This document shows, in pieces, positions 42,924-52,301 of a DNA stretch of 64,000 nucleotides (position 1 is the stretch's first letter; the number at the start of each line of letters is the position of its first letter). The position numbers and the translations under genes are program-made. The notes beneath the pieces are model-generated. The model did not search any database. It was not told the origin of the DNA and saw only the letters and a list, made by a program, of their open reading frames with translations. This DNA is from Pyrinomonas methylaliphatogenes (GTDB taxonomy: Bacteria > Acidobacteriota > Blastocatellia > Pyrinomonadales > Pyrinomonadaceae), in the NCBI RefSeq assembly GCF_000820845.2, contig NZ_CBXV010000006.1:1-64000 (forward strand), written 5' to 3'.

Positions 42924-45142
42924 CGTGAAGGTCTATCGCTCATCGTGAGAACGAGCGTTCCGCCGCGCATCAGATCATCATGCGTGATGAAGGGGCGCGA
43001 ATAGGGCCGCCCGTTGAGCGTCGCCGATCGGATGTAGATCCTTCTGGCAGAGACGTTACGCGCTCGTATGGTGAAACGCCTCCCGTTCTCGAGATTGAAT
43101 GTCACCTCTTCGAAGAGCGGCGAACCGATGGCATAGGTTTTCGAGCCGGGCGTAACCGGATAAAAGCCAGCCGCGCTGAAGATATACCAAGCAGACATCT
43201 GCCCACAATCTTCGTTGCCGCTCAGACCATCGGGCGTCGGTTTGTAGAGTTCCGTCATGATCTGATGCACGCGCGCCTGCGCCTTCCACGGTCGCCCGAC
43301 ATAGTCGTAAAGATAGGCGATGTGGTGGCTCGGCTCGTTGCCGTGCGCATACTGCCCGATGAGCCCTGTAATGTCAGGCAGTTCCCTGCCGGTCAACTTG
43401 CTCTCTGTTGTAAACAGTTCATCGAGCTTTAGCTCGAATCTCTCCGGACCACCCATCAACTCGATAAGACCGCCGATGTCTTGCGGGACGAAGAAGGTGT
43501 ATTGCCAAGCGTTGGCTTCCGTGTAGTGCGCGGAGACTTCGCGCGGATCGAAAGGGGTGAGCCAGCTTCCGTCACGCTTCCGCGGGCGCATGAAGCCGGT
43601 TTCGCGGTCAAATAGATTCCTGTAGTACCGCGCGCGTTCGAGATAACGACGATGGTCGTCGTCTCTTCCGAGCAGGCGCGCCATTTGCGCAATGCACCAA
43701 TCATCGTAAGCGTATTCGAGCGTCTTCGAAACCGATTCGCGATCATCTTCGATCGCGACATAACCGCGTTGTCGGTAAGCCGCTAATCCGCGCGCGTCAC
43801 GCTCGGCGCTCTGCTTCATCGCTTCGAAGGCCTCTTCCCAATCGAACCCGGCGATGCCTTTGACCGCCGCATCGGCGATCACGGATACCGCGTGATAGCC
43901 GATCATCGTATCGGTCTCATTGGCCGCAAGCTCCCAAACGGGCAAACGCCCAACCTGCTCGTATTGCGCGAGGAAAGTGCGGATGAAATCGCGCGTGCGC
44001 CTCTGATCGATGATCGTAAACAGCGGATGAGCGGCGCGGAACGTGTCCCACAACGAGAAGACCGTGTAGTGGGTGTAGTCGCGGGCCGTGTGGATCTTGA
44101 AATCGCGCCCACGGTAGCGCCCATCGACATCCATGAAGACGTTAGGCGCGAGCATCAGGTGATACATCGCCGTGTAGAAATCGATCAACTGCTCGCGCGT
44201 TCCGCCGCGGACGATGATCCGACTCAATTCGCGCTCCCACGCTCGCTCGGCATCGCGCCGGACGCGCTCGAAATCCCAGTGATTCAATTCCGCGGCGAGA
44301 TTGCGGCGCGCGCCATCCAGATCTACGGCTGAAATGGCAACGCGCACAAGTATCGGTTCATCATGCCGCGCGTCAAAGCGAAAGAAGGCCCTAACGTCAG
44401 CGCCACGCGCTTCACGCGCCCCGGCGAGGATGCGCCCATCGAGCGCAATCCCAAATTCTTTGAAGGGCTTAGAAAACTCCGCGACGAAATAGACGATTTG
44501 ATCGCGCGCCCAAGACTGCGAACGACGATAACCCTCGATGCGCGCCGGGCCGACAACGCGCAGCATCGAATCGAGCACTTTGTCGCGATGACGTAGATCG
44601 ACGATGATGTTCGCGCGATCCGTGTCCGGGAAAGTGTAACGATGAAGCCCAACGCGCATCGTCGCCGTGAGCTCGACCTTGATCTTTTCATCATCGAGCA
44701 ACACGGCATAATAGCCTGGCCTTGCGACCTCGTTGCGATGACTGAAATGCGAAGCATAGCCGCGCATCGCATCCTCACCGGTCTTGGGTTCAAGGTAGGC
44801 TTCGCCAACCGTCGGCGCAAACAGTATGTCGTTGTAGTCAGGCACTCCGGTGCCGCTCAGATGCGTGTGACTGAAACCATAGATCACGTCGTCCGAATAG
44901 TGATAGCCCGAACAGCTATCCCAACCGGTCACGCGCGTATCGGGCGAAAGCTGAACCATCCCGAAAGGGAGAACGGCGCCCGGATAAGTGTGACCGTGCC
45001 CGCCCGTTCCGATGAACGGATTAACGTAATCGACCAGTTTCGCAGTCCGACGCTGCGCCAAAGCGGATTGTGTCAAAAGAGATGCGAACGCGAACAACAA
45101 GAACGAACCGATCAATCGCCTATGTCCGCCCGTGCGAACCAT
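42878..45142 (-). CDS. GH92-family exo-alpha-mannosidase
   Basis: A 754-residue secreted glycoside hydrolase of family 92, a calcium-dependent alpha-mannosidase that trims N-glycan or yeast mannan ends. Signal peptide 1-29 ends in SALAQ. Signature segments are YVNPFIGTGGHGHTYPGAVLP at about 39-60, NEPSHHIAYLYDY and GNEDCGQMSAWYIFSAAGFY near 630. The C-terminal domain has the usual beta sandwich. The length is typical. A permease and an aminotransferase follow with overlaps. The combination of mannan cleavage with amino-acid uptake suits a scavenger of glycoproteins, but the link is inference. Confidence 0.92.
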   Translation of the reverse strand: MVRTGGHRRLIGSFLLFAFASLLTQSALAQRRTAKLVDYVNPFIGTGGHGHTYPGAVLPFGMVQLSPDTRVTGWDSCSGYHYSDDVIYGFSHTHLSGTGVPDYNDILFAPTVGEAYLEPKTGEDAMRGYASHFSHRNEVARPGYYAVLLDDEKIKVELTATMRVGLHRYTFPDTDRANIIVDLRHRDKVLDSMLRVVGPARIEGYRRSQSWARDQIVYFVAEFSKPFKEFGIALDGRILAGAREARGADVRAFFRFDARHDEPILVRVAISAVDLDGARRNLAAELNHWDFERVRRDAERAWERELSRIIVRGGTREQLIDFYTAMYHLMLAPNVFMDVDGRYRGRDFKIHTARDYTHYTVFSLWDTFRAAHPLFTIIDQRRTRDFIRTFLAQYEQVGRLPVWELAANETDTMIGYHAVSVIADAAVKGIAGFDWEEAFEAMKQSAERDARGLAAYRQRGYVAIEDDRESVSKTLEYAYDDWCIAQMARLLGRDDDHRRYLERARYYRNLFDRETGFMRPRKRDGSWLTPFDPREVSAHYTEANAWQYTFFVPQDIGGLIELMGGPERFELKLDELFTTESKLTGRELPDITGLIGQYAHGNEPSHHIAYLYDYVGRPWKAQARVHQIMTELYKPTPDGLSGNEDCGQMSAWYIFSAAGFYPVTPGSKTYAIGSPLFEEVTFNLENGRRFTIRARNVSARRIYIRSATLNGRPYSRPFITHDDLMRGGTLVLTMSDRPSRWGTKEAPFSRIERP

Positions 45143-45395
45143 CCGCTCTCTCTATCTCCTCGATGGTGTCGATCGCTTGGAGCTTACGCGATTATCACTC
45201 ACATTCAACCCAAAAGGCGAGAGATGGAAACAGATGAGAAGCCATCTCACATTCAATGTTGACTCGACTATCGACTCCGACGGGCGGGGCGCGCCATATG
45301 CCAAATCATTGATAAGCTTCTTTCTCTTCAACGACATCGACACGGGCAAGAGTTTTAGCGCCACGGGCTACATTGATAAGGGGAGGAAGGAGGGT

Positions 45396-45472
<77 letters not shown>

Positions 45473-45965
45473 ACAAAACAAGAGCTTTCGGCGCTGATTG
45501 GCCGCGCCTTCGCCCCAGAGACGCGAGCCGCGCTGTTTAAACCTTAGTGACAGAATTCTCTTCCCTCACCCGCGCCCGAGGATCTCATCGCCACTTCAGC
45601 GACACGAAGGCACATCCGAAGTCGGAGAGCTGAAAATTATAAGACCAAAATGCAGGAGCGGCAAGCCATTGAATCAGGGCGTGCGCTTCGCCTTACACGG
45701 CAAGCAGTTTACATGGCGAGCAGGACTGTGGACTCATTCGATCGAAGCCTATCCAAGGGCGCGACAAGAGCGGTTCGCACCCGCCCGCGTCGCATGAATC
45801 CGTCGGACACGAATGCGACCGATGCGCGCTAGCACCTCTAGCAGAGCGGATGCCCCCGCTCGCCTCAAATAGGCAAAAGCCAGCTGTCGAAACGCACACC
45901 GGCATCCAGTTCGACGAACGCCGTCTGAGCAACCCGATGAGCGTTTGACTTCTCACTCAGGCTCG

Positions 45966-46106
45966 GTCGGCTCGACGATTTCATCAGTCGATCCCGATGC
46001 CTGAAGGCACGGCGTTCGCAAGTCCCCTCAGTCAGCTCGACGATCTGCTCGAACGCGACGTTCCTTTTTCGTATCGGTTCGCGAGCCCCTCGGTCAGCTC
46101 GACGAT
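45966..46106 (+). repeat. Three spaced copies of GTCRGCTCGACGAT
   Basis: Core copies at 45966-45979, 46031-46044 and 46093-46106. The last two share the longer CCTCRGTCAGCTCGACGAT. The spacing (65 and 62) matches that of the gene-end echoes elsewhere, but no gene end is involved here. Confidence 0.8.
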
Positions 46107-46284
46107 CCCAGCTTATACCCACACAAGGGCTCGATCGGAGCGCGGCATCCTTTCGATCGGGAACCTCATCGAATCCCCACCAATTCGGCGTTCGGTTATT
46201 GAACCAAAATGGTGTAGCATCTCGAATCTTTATCATCAGCGCTCGATTCGAGGTTCAGCAAAATTGTGAGTACATCGTCTACAC

Positions 46285-46299
46285 CATCTTTCAAAGATG
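46285..46299. promoter_or_regulatory. 15-base palindrome before the ribbon-helix-helix gene
   Basis: CATCTTT-C-AAAGATG. It sits just upstream of a possible promoter (TTGATT at 46302, 17-bp spacer, TACACA at 46325) and could be an operator for the adjacent small DNA-binding protein. Confidence 0.4.
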
Positions 46300-46337
46300 T
46301 GTTGATTTGTTTGTCATCATCTGGTACACACAAAGTG

Positions 46338-46550
46338 ATGACGAAGAACGTTAGGTTCAACGTCAGAGTCAGTCCGCAAGTCAGAGAAGAGTTCCAAGCC
46401 GCCGCTCGACTTCGTGGAGCAACCGCATCTAGTTTGGTTCACCAGTTCATGGTGAAAGTGATCCGAGAGGAGAAGGAACGGAATCCGAAAGAGTTCGCGC
46501 GGGCGCTGGCCGAGGTGCAGGCCAAAGGGGCGCAGAACCTCAAAGTATAA
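46338..46550 (+). CDS. Small ribbon-helix-helix-like DNA-binding protein
   Basis: A 70-residue protein. A beta-strand start (NVRFNVRVSPQ) followed by two helices (REEFQAAARLRGATASSLVHQF and beyond) fits the ribbon-helix-helix fold of CopG/Arc repressors and antitoxins. No toxin partner is recognisable; the next gene is unlike known toxins. An upstream GTG at 46266 in the same frame is possible but would run through the palindrome. The gene is likely autoregulated. Confidence 0.6.
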   Translation: MTKNVRFNVRVSPQVREEFQAAARLRGATASSLVHQFMVKVIREEKERNPKEFARALAEVQAKGAQNLKV

Positions 46551-46657
46551 TTGCGCGGCTCTTAAGCTCCCGCGGGCGGCCCGAATGACGAATCTCACGC
46601 CAAACCGTTCAACGCTTTCAGCGCAATTTCGCGCGAGGGGGATCTATTCTGACGGGG

Positions 46658-46918
46658 ATGCTTTACAAAATCGGGAATATCATCTTCAACGCTGAACGGC
46701 TGATCGATGCCTCCTTCCGCAACGACGACAAAGAGAGCTACCTTTCCATCAGACTAGCTGGAGCGAGTCCGGGCGGTCACTCATACACCGTGCTCAGTTT
46801 CAAAGGGGAGACGGCGCGCGTCGTTTGGCAAGCGTTGACCGAACAAGCGAAAGAGTTGATCGCTTCCGTTCCCAAAGAAGAGCGCGGGCCGTCGAATTCG
46901 ACGCCCGCGCTGTGGTGA
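46658..46918 (+). CDS. Hypothetical protein (86 aa)
   Basis: An 86-residue protein that I do not recognise. It reads as one small mixed alpha/beta domain: beta-rich start (MLYKIGNIIFNAERLIDASF), a loop with GASPGGHSY, and a helix with VVWQALTEQAKELIAS. It has no membrane segment or signal peptide. GACGGGG lies before the ATG. It follows the ribbon-helix-helix gene by 108 bases and may be co-expressed. Confidence 0.6.
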   Translation: MLYKIGNIIFNAERLIDASFRNDDKESYLSIRLAGASPGGHSYTVLSFKGETARVVWQALTEQAKELIASVPKEERGPSNSTPALW

Positions 46919-46957
46919 TGCGAGTCCGCTTTAACTGGACGAGCTTCAACGGAACGC

Positions 46958-46992
46958 CCTTGCAAACGACCTTGCAACCACAAGGATTTTTA
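46958..46992 (+). repeat. Terminator-like direct repeat, unit 1
   Basis: Contains CCTTGCAACCACAAGGATTT, a short stem (CCTTG/CAAGG) followed by T-rich sequence. It is repeated at 47032-47066 with five changes, at a distance of 74 bases. Confidence 0.75.
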
Positions 46993-47031
46993 TCGATTCC
47001 GGCGTTGTTGTCGCACGGCGAGGCGGTAGTT

Positions 47032-47066
47032 CCTTGCAAGCGACCTTACAACCACAAGGATCTTTA
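47032..47066 (+). repeat. Terminator-like direct repeat, unit 2
   Basis: Imperfect direct repeat of 46958-46992. Both lie downstream of the 86-residue hypothetical gene. Confidence 0.75.
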
Positions 47067-47135
47067 TCTCGCTGATGAAGGATCAGACGCGCCTAAACCT
47101 TCTGTCGAAAGAGGCGAATTTCTGCTCCGAGTTTG

Positions 47136-47176
47136 AGGCTCAGGAGAGACAAGCTGCTCCCCTGAGCCTGCGTTTT
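47136..47176 (+). terminator. Intrinsic terminator facing aconitase
   Basis: AGGCTCAGG pairs with CCTGAGCCT (47161-47169), followed by GCGTTTTGC. It closes the small-gene unit just before the convergent aconitase stop. Confidence 0.7.
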
Positions 47177-47181
47177 GCGGG

Positions 47182-50052
47182 TCAGCTTCGCAGCAATTGA
47201 CGCAGAACGTATGGCAGGATCCCGCCGTGTCTGTAGTATTCGACTTCAATCGGCGTATCGATGCGCAGGATCACCGGCACGCTTTCGGTCCGCCCATCGG
47301 CGCGATGGATGACGAGCGTCACCTCTTCGCGCGGCGAGATGCCATCCTCGATGCCGATGATATCGAAGACCTCTGTGCCGTTGAGTCCAAGCGTTTGCGC
47401 GCTCATCCCCTCCTTGAACTGGCAGGGGAGCACGCCCATGCCGACGAGATTCGAGCGGTGGATGCGCTCGAAGCTTTGCGCGATGACGGCGCGCACGCCC
47501 AGAAGGCGCGTCCCCTTAGCCGCCCAATCGCGCGAGCTGCCCGTGCCGTACTCCTGACCGGCGATGACGACGAGCGGGACGCCCGCCGCCTGGTAGTGCA
47601 TGGCAGCATCATAGATGCTCATCCGCTCGCCGACCGGTTGGAGCACCGTAACGCCGCCCTCCGTGCCGGGCACCATCAGGTTTTTGATGCGCACGTTGGC
47701 GAAGGTGCCGCGCACCATGACCTGATGATTGCCGCGCCGCGCGCCATAGGAGTTGAAATCCTCTGGCTTGACGCCACACAGCTGCAAGTAGACGCCCGCG
47801 GGCGAGGCTGGTTTGATCGCCCCCGCTGGGCTAATGTGATCGGTCGTCACCGAATCGCCGAAGATCGCCAAGGGGCGCGCTCCTTTGATATCGGACAACG
47901 CCCCCGGTTCCATGCTGAATCTTTCGAAGTAGGGCGGCTCTTGGATGTAGGTCGATTGTGGATCCCAGTTGTATACCTCGCCCGTGCTCGTCGGAATTTC
48001 GTTCCACAAAGGATTCTCTTCGACGAAGTCGCTGTAAAGCCGACGATAGGTGTCGGGATCAAACGCCAAACGCATCATCTCGTTGACCTCATCGAGCGAA
48101 GGCCAAATATCACGCAAGTAGACGTTGCGCCCTTCGCGATCTTTACCAATCGGATCGGTCTCAAGATTGATGCGCACCGTTCCGGCGAGCGCGAAGGCGA
48201 CGACGAGCGGCGGGCTCGCTAAGAAGTTTGCTCGCACGCTCTGATGAACGCGCGCCTCGAAGTTGCGGTTGCCCGATAGCACGCTTGCGACAACCAGATC
48301 GCGAGCGTTGATCGCCTCTTCGATGTGCGCGTCGAGCGGCCCGCTGTTGCCAATGCAGGTCGTACATCCATAACCGACGAGATTGAAGCCCAACCGGTCC
48401 AGATAATCTTGCAGGCCAGATCTCTTCAAGTATTCCGTGACGACGCGCGATCCAGGGGCGAGGCTCGTTTTGACATATGGCGGCACGCGCAGGCCGCGTT
48501 CGACCGCTTTCTTCGCCAAAAGTCCGGCGGCGAGCATGACGCTCGGATTTGACGTGTTGGTACAGGAGGTGATCGCCGCGATCACCACATCACCGTGACC
48601 GAGATCGAATCCATCGAGCGGAAGCTCGCCCGGCGGAAGCTCTTCGATGCGATCCGGCGTTGGGCGATTGTTGATCATTTCGACTTCGGTCAAAACGTTC
48701 GTGTTCTTCACGCTGACCGTATCGCGCACGGCAACAGGGATCGTCTCAGGCCCCTGCTCTCCACCGCCAGCAAGCGGCACCTGTTCGGCAAAGGGCGTCG
48801 GTTGATGGACGGGCACGCGCACGTCCGTTTCCGTCTTGCCGTAGCCGCCCTCGGTCATCGGTTTGCGCAACAGTTCGAGGAAGCGATCCTTCAATTGCGC
48901 GAGTTCGATCCTATCCTGTGGCCGACGTGGACCGGCGACGCTCGGGCTGACGGTCGCTAGATCCAATTCGAGAACGGTCGTGTAATCGATCTCGCCCGCG
49001 CGCGGGATGCCGAACATGCCTTGGGCTTTGAAGTAGTTGCGGAACGCTTCGACGTGTTCTTCGCTTCTTCCCGTCGCCAACAGATACTCGCAAGATTTTT
49101 CGTCGACCGGGAAGAAGCCCATCGTCGCTCCGTATTCGGGCGCCATATTGGCGATCGTCGCGCGATCGGGAACGTGGAGACTCGCCGCCCCCTCGCCGAA
49201 GAACTCGACGAACTTGCCGACAACTTTCGCTTGCCTGAGCATCTCAGTGATACGCAAGACAAGATCAGTCGCGGTCACGCCCGCTTGCAATTTGCCGGTC
49301 AAGTGAACGCCGACGACATCTGGCGTCAAGAAGTAAACGGGCTGGCCCAGCATCGCCGCTTCCGCTTCGATGCCGCCCACGCCCCAACCGACGACGCCGA
49401 GCCCGTTGATCATCGTCGTGTGCGAATCGGTCCCGACGAGCGTGTCGGGGAAGTAGACGCCGTCGCGCTCGATCACGCCTTTAGCCAAATATTCGAGGTT
49501 GACCTGATGGCAGATGCCGATGCCGGGCGGAATCACGCGAAAACCGTTGAAGGCCTGCTGCCCCCATTTCAAAAACTGATAGCGCGAGCGGTTGCGGCGA
49601 AACTCCATCTCCATGTTGCGCCGCAAGGCATCGGGCACGCGCGCGAAATCGACCTGCACCGAGTGGTCCACGACGAGATCGACGGGCACTAACGGTTCGA
49701 TGATCTTCGGGTCGCGCCCCATGCGCGCGACCGCCGAACGCATCGCCGCTAAATCGACGAGCAACGGGACGCCCGTGAAATCCTGCAATAGGACGCGCGC
49801 CACGACGAAAGGGATCTCATCTTGCCTTTCAGCATTCGGTTGCCAACCGGCCAGCTTGCGCACGTCATCCTCGCGCACCCTGTGACCATCATAATTGCGC
49901 AGCACAGATTCGAGTACGATGCGAATCGAAATCGGCAAACGCGAGATCTGGCCCAGCCCTTTGCGCTCGAGCTGCGGCAGCGAATAGAAGCGGCCCGTCC
50001 GCCCACGCCCGAGATCGAATTCCTGCAGAGAGTTGTAGAGGTTATGTGTCAT
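47182..50052 (-). CDS. acnA: Aconitate hydratase A
   Basis: A 956-residue monomeric AcnA/IRP-type aconitase (citrate to isocitrate, TCA cycle). The 4Fe-4S cysteines lie in [13 protein letters not shown] and [13 protein letters not shown]. The first domain has [15 protein letters not shown]. The swivel domain has [15 protein letters not shown]. The order and length are typical. The ATG at 50052 follows AGGA by five bases. The extra seven residues of the longer frame have no support. It is a single gene, convergent with the small genes on its 3' side. Confidence 0.95.
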   Translation of the reverse strand: MTHNLYNSLQEFDLGRGRTGRFYSLPQLERKGLGQISRLPISIRIVLESVLRNYDGHRVREDDVRKLAGWQPNAERQDEIPFVVARVLLQDFTGVPLLVDLAAMRSAVARMGRDPKIIEPLVPVDLVVDHSVQVDFARVPDALRRNMEMEFRRNRSRYQFLKWGQQAFNGFRVIPPGIGICHQVNLEYLAKGVIERDGVYFPDTLVGTDSHTTMINGLGVVGWGVGGIEAEAAMLGQPVYFLTPDVVGVHLTGKLQAGVTATDLVLRITEMLRQAKVVGKFVEFFGEGAASLHVPDRATIANMAPEYGATMGFFPVDEKSCEYLLATGRSEEHVEAFRNYFKAQGMFGIPRAGEIDYTTVLELDLATVSPSVAGPRRPQDRIELAQLKDRFLELLRKPMTEGGYGKTETDVRVPVHQPTPFAEQVPLAGGGEQGPETIPVAVRDTVSVKNTNVLTEVEMINNRPTPDRIEELPPGELPLDGFDLGHGDVVIAAITSCTNTSNPSVMLAAGLLAKKAVERGLRVPPYVKTSLAPGSRVVTEYLKRSGLQDYLDRLGFNLVGYGCTTCIGNSGPLDAHIEEAINARDLVVASVLSGNRNFEARVHQSVRANFLASPPLVVAFALAGTVRINLETDPIGKDREGRNVYLRDIWPSLDEVNEMMRLAFDPDTYRRLYSDFVEENPLWNEIPTSTGEVYNWDPQSTYIQEPPYFERFSMEPGALSDIKGARPLAIFGDSVTTDHISPAGAIKPASPAGVYLQLCGVKPEDFNSYGARRGNHQVMVRGTFANVRIKNLMVPGTEGGVTVLQPVGERMSIYDAAMHYQAAGVPLVVIAGQEYGTGSSRDWAAKGTRLLGVRAVIAQSFERIHRSNLVGMGVLPCQFKEGMSAQTLGLNGTEVFDIIGIEDGISPREEVTLVIHRADGRTESVPVILRIDTPIEVEYYRHGGILPYVLRQLLRS

Positions 50053-50205
50053 GGCGATCCTGCGAATTTTCAAGGAGTTGATTCCAGAGAGTCGCGCGAT
50101 CGATACGAACGATCGTGAAAGATCACCCCTTCAGTTTAAGAGCCGCCTGGCGAGAGGTCAAGCAACCGCTCCCGCTGACTGCGGCGCGCAAAACCGTTCG
50201 CGCGA

Positions 50206-50235
50206 TTGTTCGCCACCCAATACTTCTGTTATATT
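50206..50235 (+). promoter_or_regulatory. Promoter of the small acidic protein gene
   Basis: TTGTTC (50206-50211), an 18-bp spacer and TATATT (50230-50235), 41 bases before the ATG at 50277. Confidence 0.6.
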
Positions 50236-50276
50236 GCTGCCACCACGAAACCGTAAGGCAAGGGGGATCGCCGATC

Positions 50277-50675
50277 ATGCCGCGAAAAAAAGCTGAAGAC
50301 TTCGAGTATCTGAGCAATGATCCGGATTTCGTCCCCGATCCGGAGATCGAGGAGTTCATGGAAGAGGAGATCGCGCGCGCGCCACGCGACCCGGAACTGC
50401 TGGCCAGACGTTTGCGCCAACACCCGGAAGCCTCGCCCGAAGATGCGGCGGGCGACATCGACGCCGAATGGGAGAGCGTTAACAGTTCCGGTGAAGAGAC
50501 CGTCGGCGGCGATAACCCGACCCCAGATCAAGACATCGTCGAGGAGATCGGACGCGCCGTCGGCCTCAGCTTTGAGGACAACGAAGAGCTCGACGTGCTC
50601 GACAAGATAGAGCGGCGCGATCGCGATCGCTTCGAACTCGATCCACGCTCGAAAACCCCGGATGATTCGATCTGA
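50277..50675 (+). CDS. Small acidic protein, DUF6335-like
   Basis: A 132-residue, strongly acidic protein. The N-terminal part has DPDFVPDPEIEEFMEEEIA. The C-terminal part EEIGRAVGLSFEDNEELDVL, DKIERRDRDRFELDP resembles a conserved domain found in cyanobacteria (DUF6335). No function is known to me. GGGGGA lies ahead of the ATG. The longer frame from 50115 has no homology. It is monocistronic: own promoter and strong terminator. Confidence 0.65.
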   Translation: MPRKKAEDFEYLSNDPDFVPDPEIEEFMEEEIARAPRDPELLARRLRQHPEASPEDAAGDIDAEWESVNSSGEETVGGDNPTPDQDIVEEIGRAVGLSFEDNEELDVLDKIERRDRDRFELDPRSKTPDDSI

Positions 50676-50690
50676 AGCTCATGAAGAAAA

Positions 50691-50723
50691 GGAGCCGTGA
50701 TCGGTCCACGGCTCCGCATTTTT
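50691..50723 (+). terminator. Intrinsic terminator of the small acidic protein gene
   Basis: GGAGCCGTG / CACGGCTCC, 9-bp stem with 7-base loop, then GCATTTTT. Confidence 0.9.
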
Positions 50724-51119
50724 CAACGGGAGGAATGCGCCTTTCGAATGCTGGCTTTGACGGCAGCAAAACTGAAGGGGAAGCGACTCCCCCGGCAGAT
50801 CGCCCCTCGCCTATCATGCGAAAGTTAAGCGGCGCTCCTACCTTTAGGCAGGATCTTGAAGCGCCGCGCAATCCTTGCCGACGAAGCGCGCAAAGGCATC
50901 CGAATTATAACCTCATGACCGTTTTAAAGTCACTGGCGATCAACTTCACGCCACCGCCACCTGCCGCTGCGCGCTGAACCGCCTTTTGTTCCCTTCACTA
51001 AAGGTAAACTATCAATCGCCCTGAATTTTCAGGATCGCCTTCGCCAAATCGCAAAGAAGATCCTCATTCGGTCAAATTGACCTGATAGAGCGCCCGAGCT
51101 TCAACCGCCGACCAGCCTA
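50724..51119. other. Intergenic stretch (about 0.4 kb) with hairpin and palindromes
   Basis: No gene seen. Contents: a large hairpin at 50829-50867 (GCGGCGCT/AGCGCCGC with inner CCT/AGG pairs), CCTGAATTTTCAGG at 51020-51033 and GGTCAAATTGACC at 51070-51082. The last two lie downstream of the PEP-CTERM gene (minus) and may end or stabilise its transcript. Confidence 0.5.
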
Positions 51120-51824
51120 TCAACGCCGACGGCGCAAACCGGCACCGATCCCGGCTAATCCGGAACCGAGCAGCAGAAGCGTCGCAGGCTCAGGCACGGC
51201 CGTGCGCGAATCGGGGACGGCGATGAATTTGTTGACATCATCTGAGCTGTGATTGCTCAAACCGGCGTTATAAGCGAAGGAGTTGCTACCGCCTTTGACG
51301 TAGAAATCACCCCACATCGGGGCGCGGAGCGAATTGAAGGTGACAGAGAATCCGCTACCGGCATCATCCAAATTATCGAACTTGACTCCAGTAATGGAGC
51401 TACCCGATGGGAACCCGGGATTGCTCGGACCTGGGCCGAAGGTGCCCCAGTCTAAGTCTCCCACACCGTCGGAGACATTGTAGACACATCTCGCATCCTT
51501 CGTCTGCTTATCACCGTCAACGCAATTATCCGTCAGATCCAGGATGAAATGGCTGAGATCGGGGGAACCGAATCCCGTGAAAGTGTACGTGTAAGTGTAC
51601 ACGCCGGAGTTCAAGGTGATGTTCCACGTGATGGTGAAGTTCTTGTTGTCGCTGCTGTAGTTCCCCCCGGTGACGATATTTCCAGCGCTCTCCGTGCGGG
51701 AGCCGGAGAAGTTGGCTGTTGGCACTGGGGTGCCATAGACCGGATCGGCCTTGACATTCGAGTTGATTAACAACAACAGCATCGGGGCAAGAGCTGAAAC
51801 GAAGATTCGACGTAAACTAACCAT
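51120..51824 (-). CDS. PEP-CTERM sorting domain protein
   Basis: A 234-residue secreted protein. A signal peptide (residues 1-26) is followed by a Ser/Thr/Gly-rich beta domain. The C-terminal sorting signal is classical: VPEPATLLLLGSGLAGIGAG and a final Arg run (RRRR). The exosortase system, which must be encoded elsewhere, recognises it. Two Cys (NCVDGDK and RCVYN) could form a disulfide. The function of the passenger is unknown; relatives are in extracellular matrix. The GAGGAGG site lies six bases upstream of the ATG. Confidence 0.88.
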   Translation of the reverse strand: MVSLRRIFVSALAPMLLLLINSNVKADPVYGTPVPTANFSGSRTESAGNIVTGGNYSSDNKNFTITWNITLNSGVYTYTYTFTGFGSPDLSHFILDLTDNCVDGDKQTKDARCVYNVSDGVGDLDWGTFGPGPSNPGFPSGSSITGVKFDNLDDAGSGFSVTFNSLRAPMWGDFYVKGGSNSFAYNAGLSNHSSDDVNKFIAVPDSRTAVPEPATLLLLGSGLAGIGAGLRRRR

Positions 51825-52287
51825 GTTGATCCTCCTCGACTTTAGGGTTGTTGAGGGAAAACCCGCGGCTCAAGTTTTCAACAAGTCAAAACGAAGCGAT
51901 ACTGAAGGCAAAGCCGCTAAGCTTCATTCAAAGCGGCGAGAGCGCACCTTTAAAAGCCTCCGGGCGAGGATCCGCTTTTTCACCTAGAGGTAAATACACA
52001 ATGGTCTCAGGCTTCCAGAAAATTTTTCGGCGGGTCGGAACGGGCGCCTGGAAATCGAGTTCAGCGGTTAACAGCTTGAATTCAAGGGAGTTTGATTGCC
52101 GCTCGGCTCCGGCTGGCGGCGAGCGAATCAAGGGCCGCGCGGTCGCTATCGGACCGGAGCGACTACAATTTTTCCACCCAGAGCGCTTCAGGCTCCCCCC
52201 TTAATTCCGCTCGATTAACCTTGATTAACGCTCGAGACGCAATCCACAGCGATCCTTAGCGCTAGCAGACATCCCGATTAACCTTGA
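51825..52287. other. Intergenic stretch (about 0.46 kb), PEP-CTERM leader and ndh 3' echo
   Basis: No gene seen. The PEP-CTERM side contains GAAGC/GCTTC (51893-51897, 51921-51925) with inner GGC-AAA-GCC. The other side holds the 27-base direct repeat at the ndh end. I see no clear promoter. Confidence 0.5.
52212..52238 (+). repeat. Gene-end echo of ndh, outer unit
   Basis: A 27-base exact match to 52275-52301, at a distance of 63 bases. On the minus strand it again reads Leu-Glu-Arg-stop. Confidence 0.9.
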
Positions 52288-52301
52288 TTAACGCTCGAGA
52301 C
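52275..52301 (+). repeat. Gene-end echo of ndh, inner unit (contains stop)
   Basis: Contains the terminal codons Leu-Glu-Arg and TAA of the NDH-2 gene on the minus strand; an exact copy is at 52212-52238. Confidence 0.9.

Larger units (their letters stand above)
45473..46337. other. Gene-poor stretch (about 0.87 kb) with triple spaced repeats
   Basis: I see no credible gene: the open frames lack start context and are short. The core GTCRGCTCGACGAT occurs three times at 45966, 46031 and 46093, with spacings of 65 and 62 bases. The last part carries a 15-base palindrome and a possible promoter for the small ribbon-helix-helix gene. The region borders a tRNA gene and may be a remnant integration site. 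Confidence 0.5.

Noticed and set aside
45498-45797. 99-residue + strand frame after the tRNA
   Set aside because: No ribosome-binding site, no protein-like composition, no homology that I recognise.
46266-46918. Toxin-antitoxin pair
   Set aside because: The ribbon-helix-helix protein could be an antitoxin, but the following 86-residue protein does not resemble RelE, MazF, PIN, HipA or other toxins, and the two genes are 108 bases apart.
51893-51925. c-di-GMP (GEMM) riboswitch-like GCAAAGCC core near a PEP-CTERM gene
   Set aside because: The core is on the + strand, opposite to the gene, and the GEMM tetraloop-receptor arms are not recognisable.
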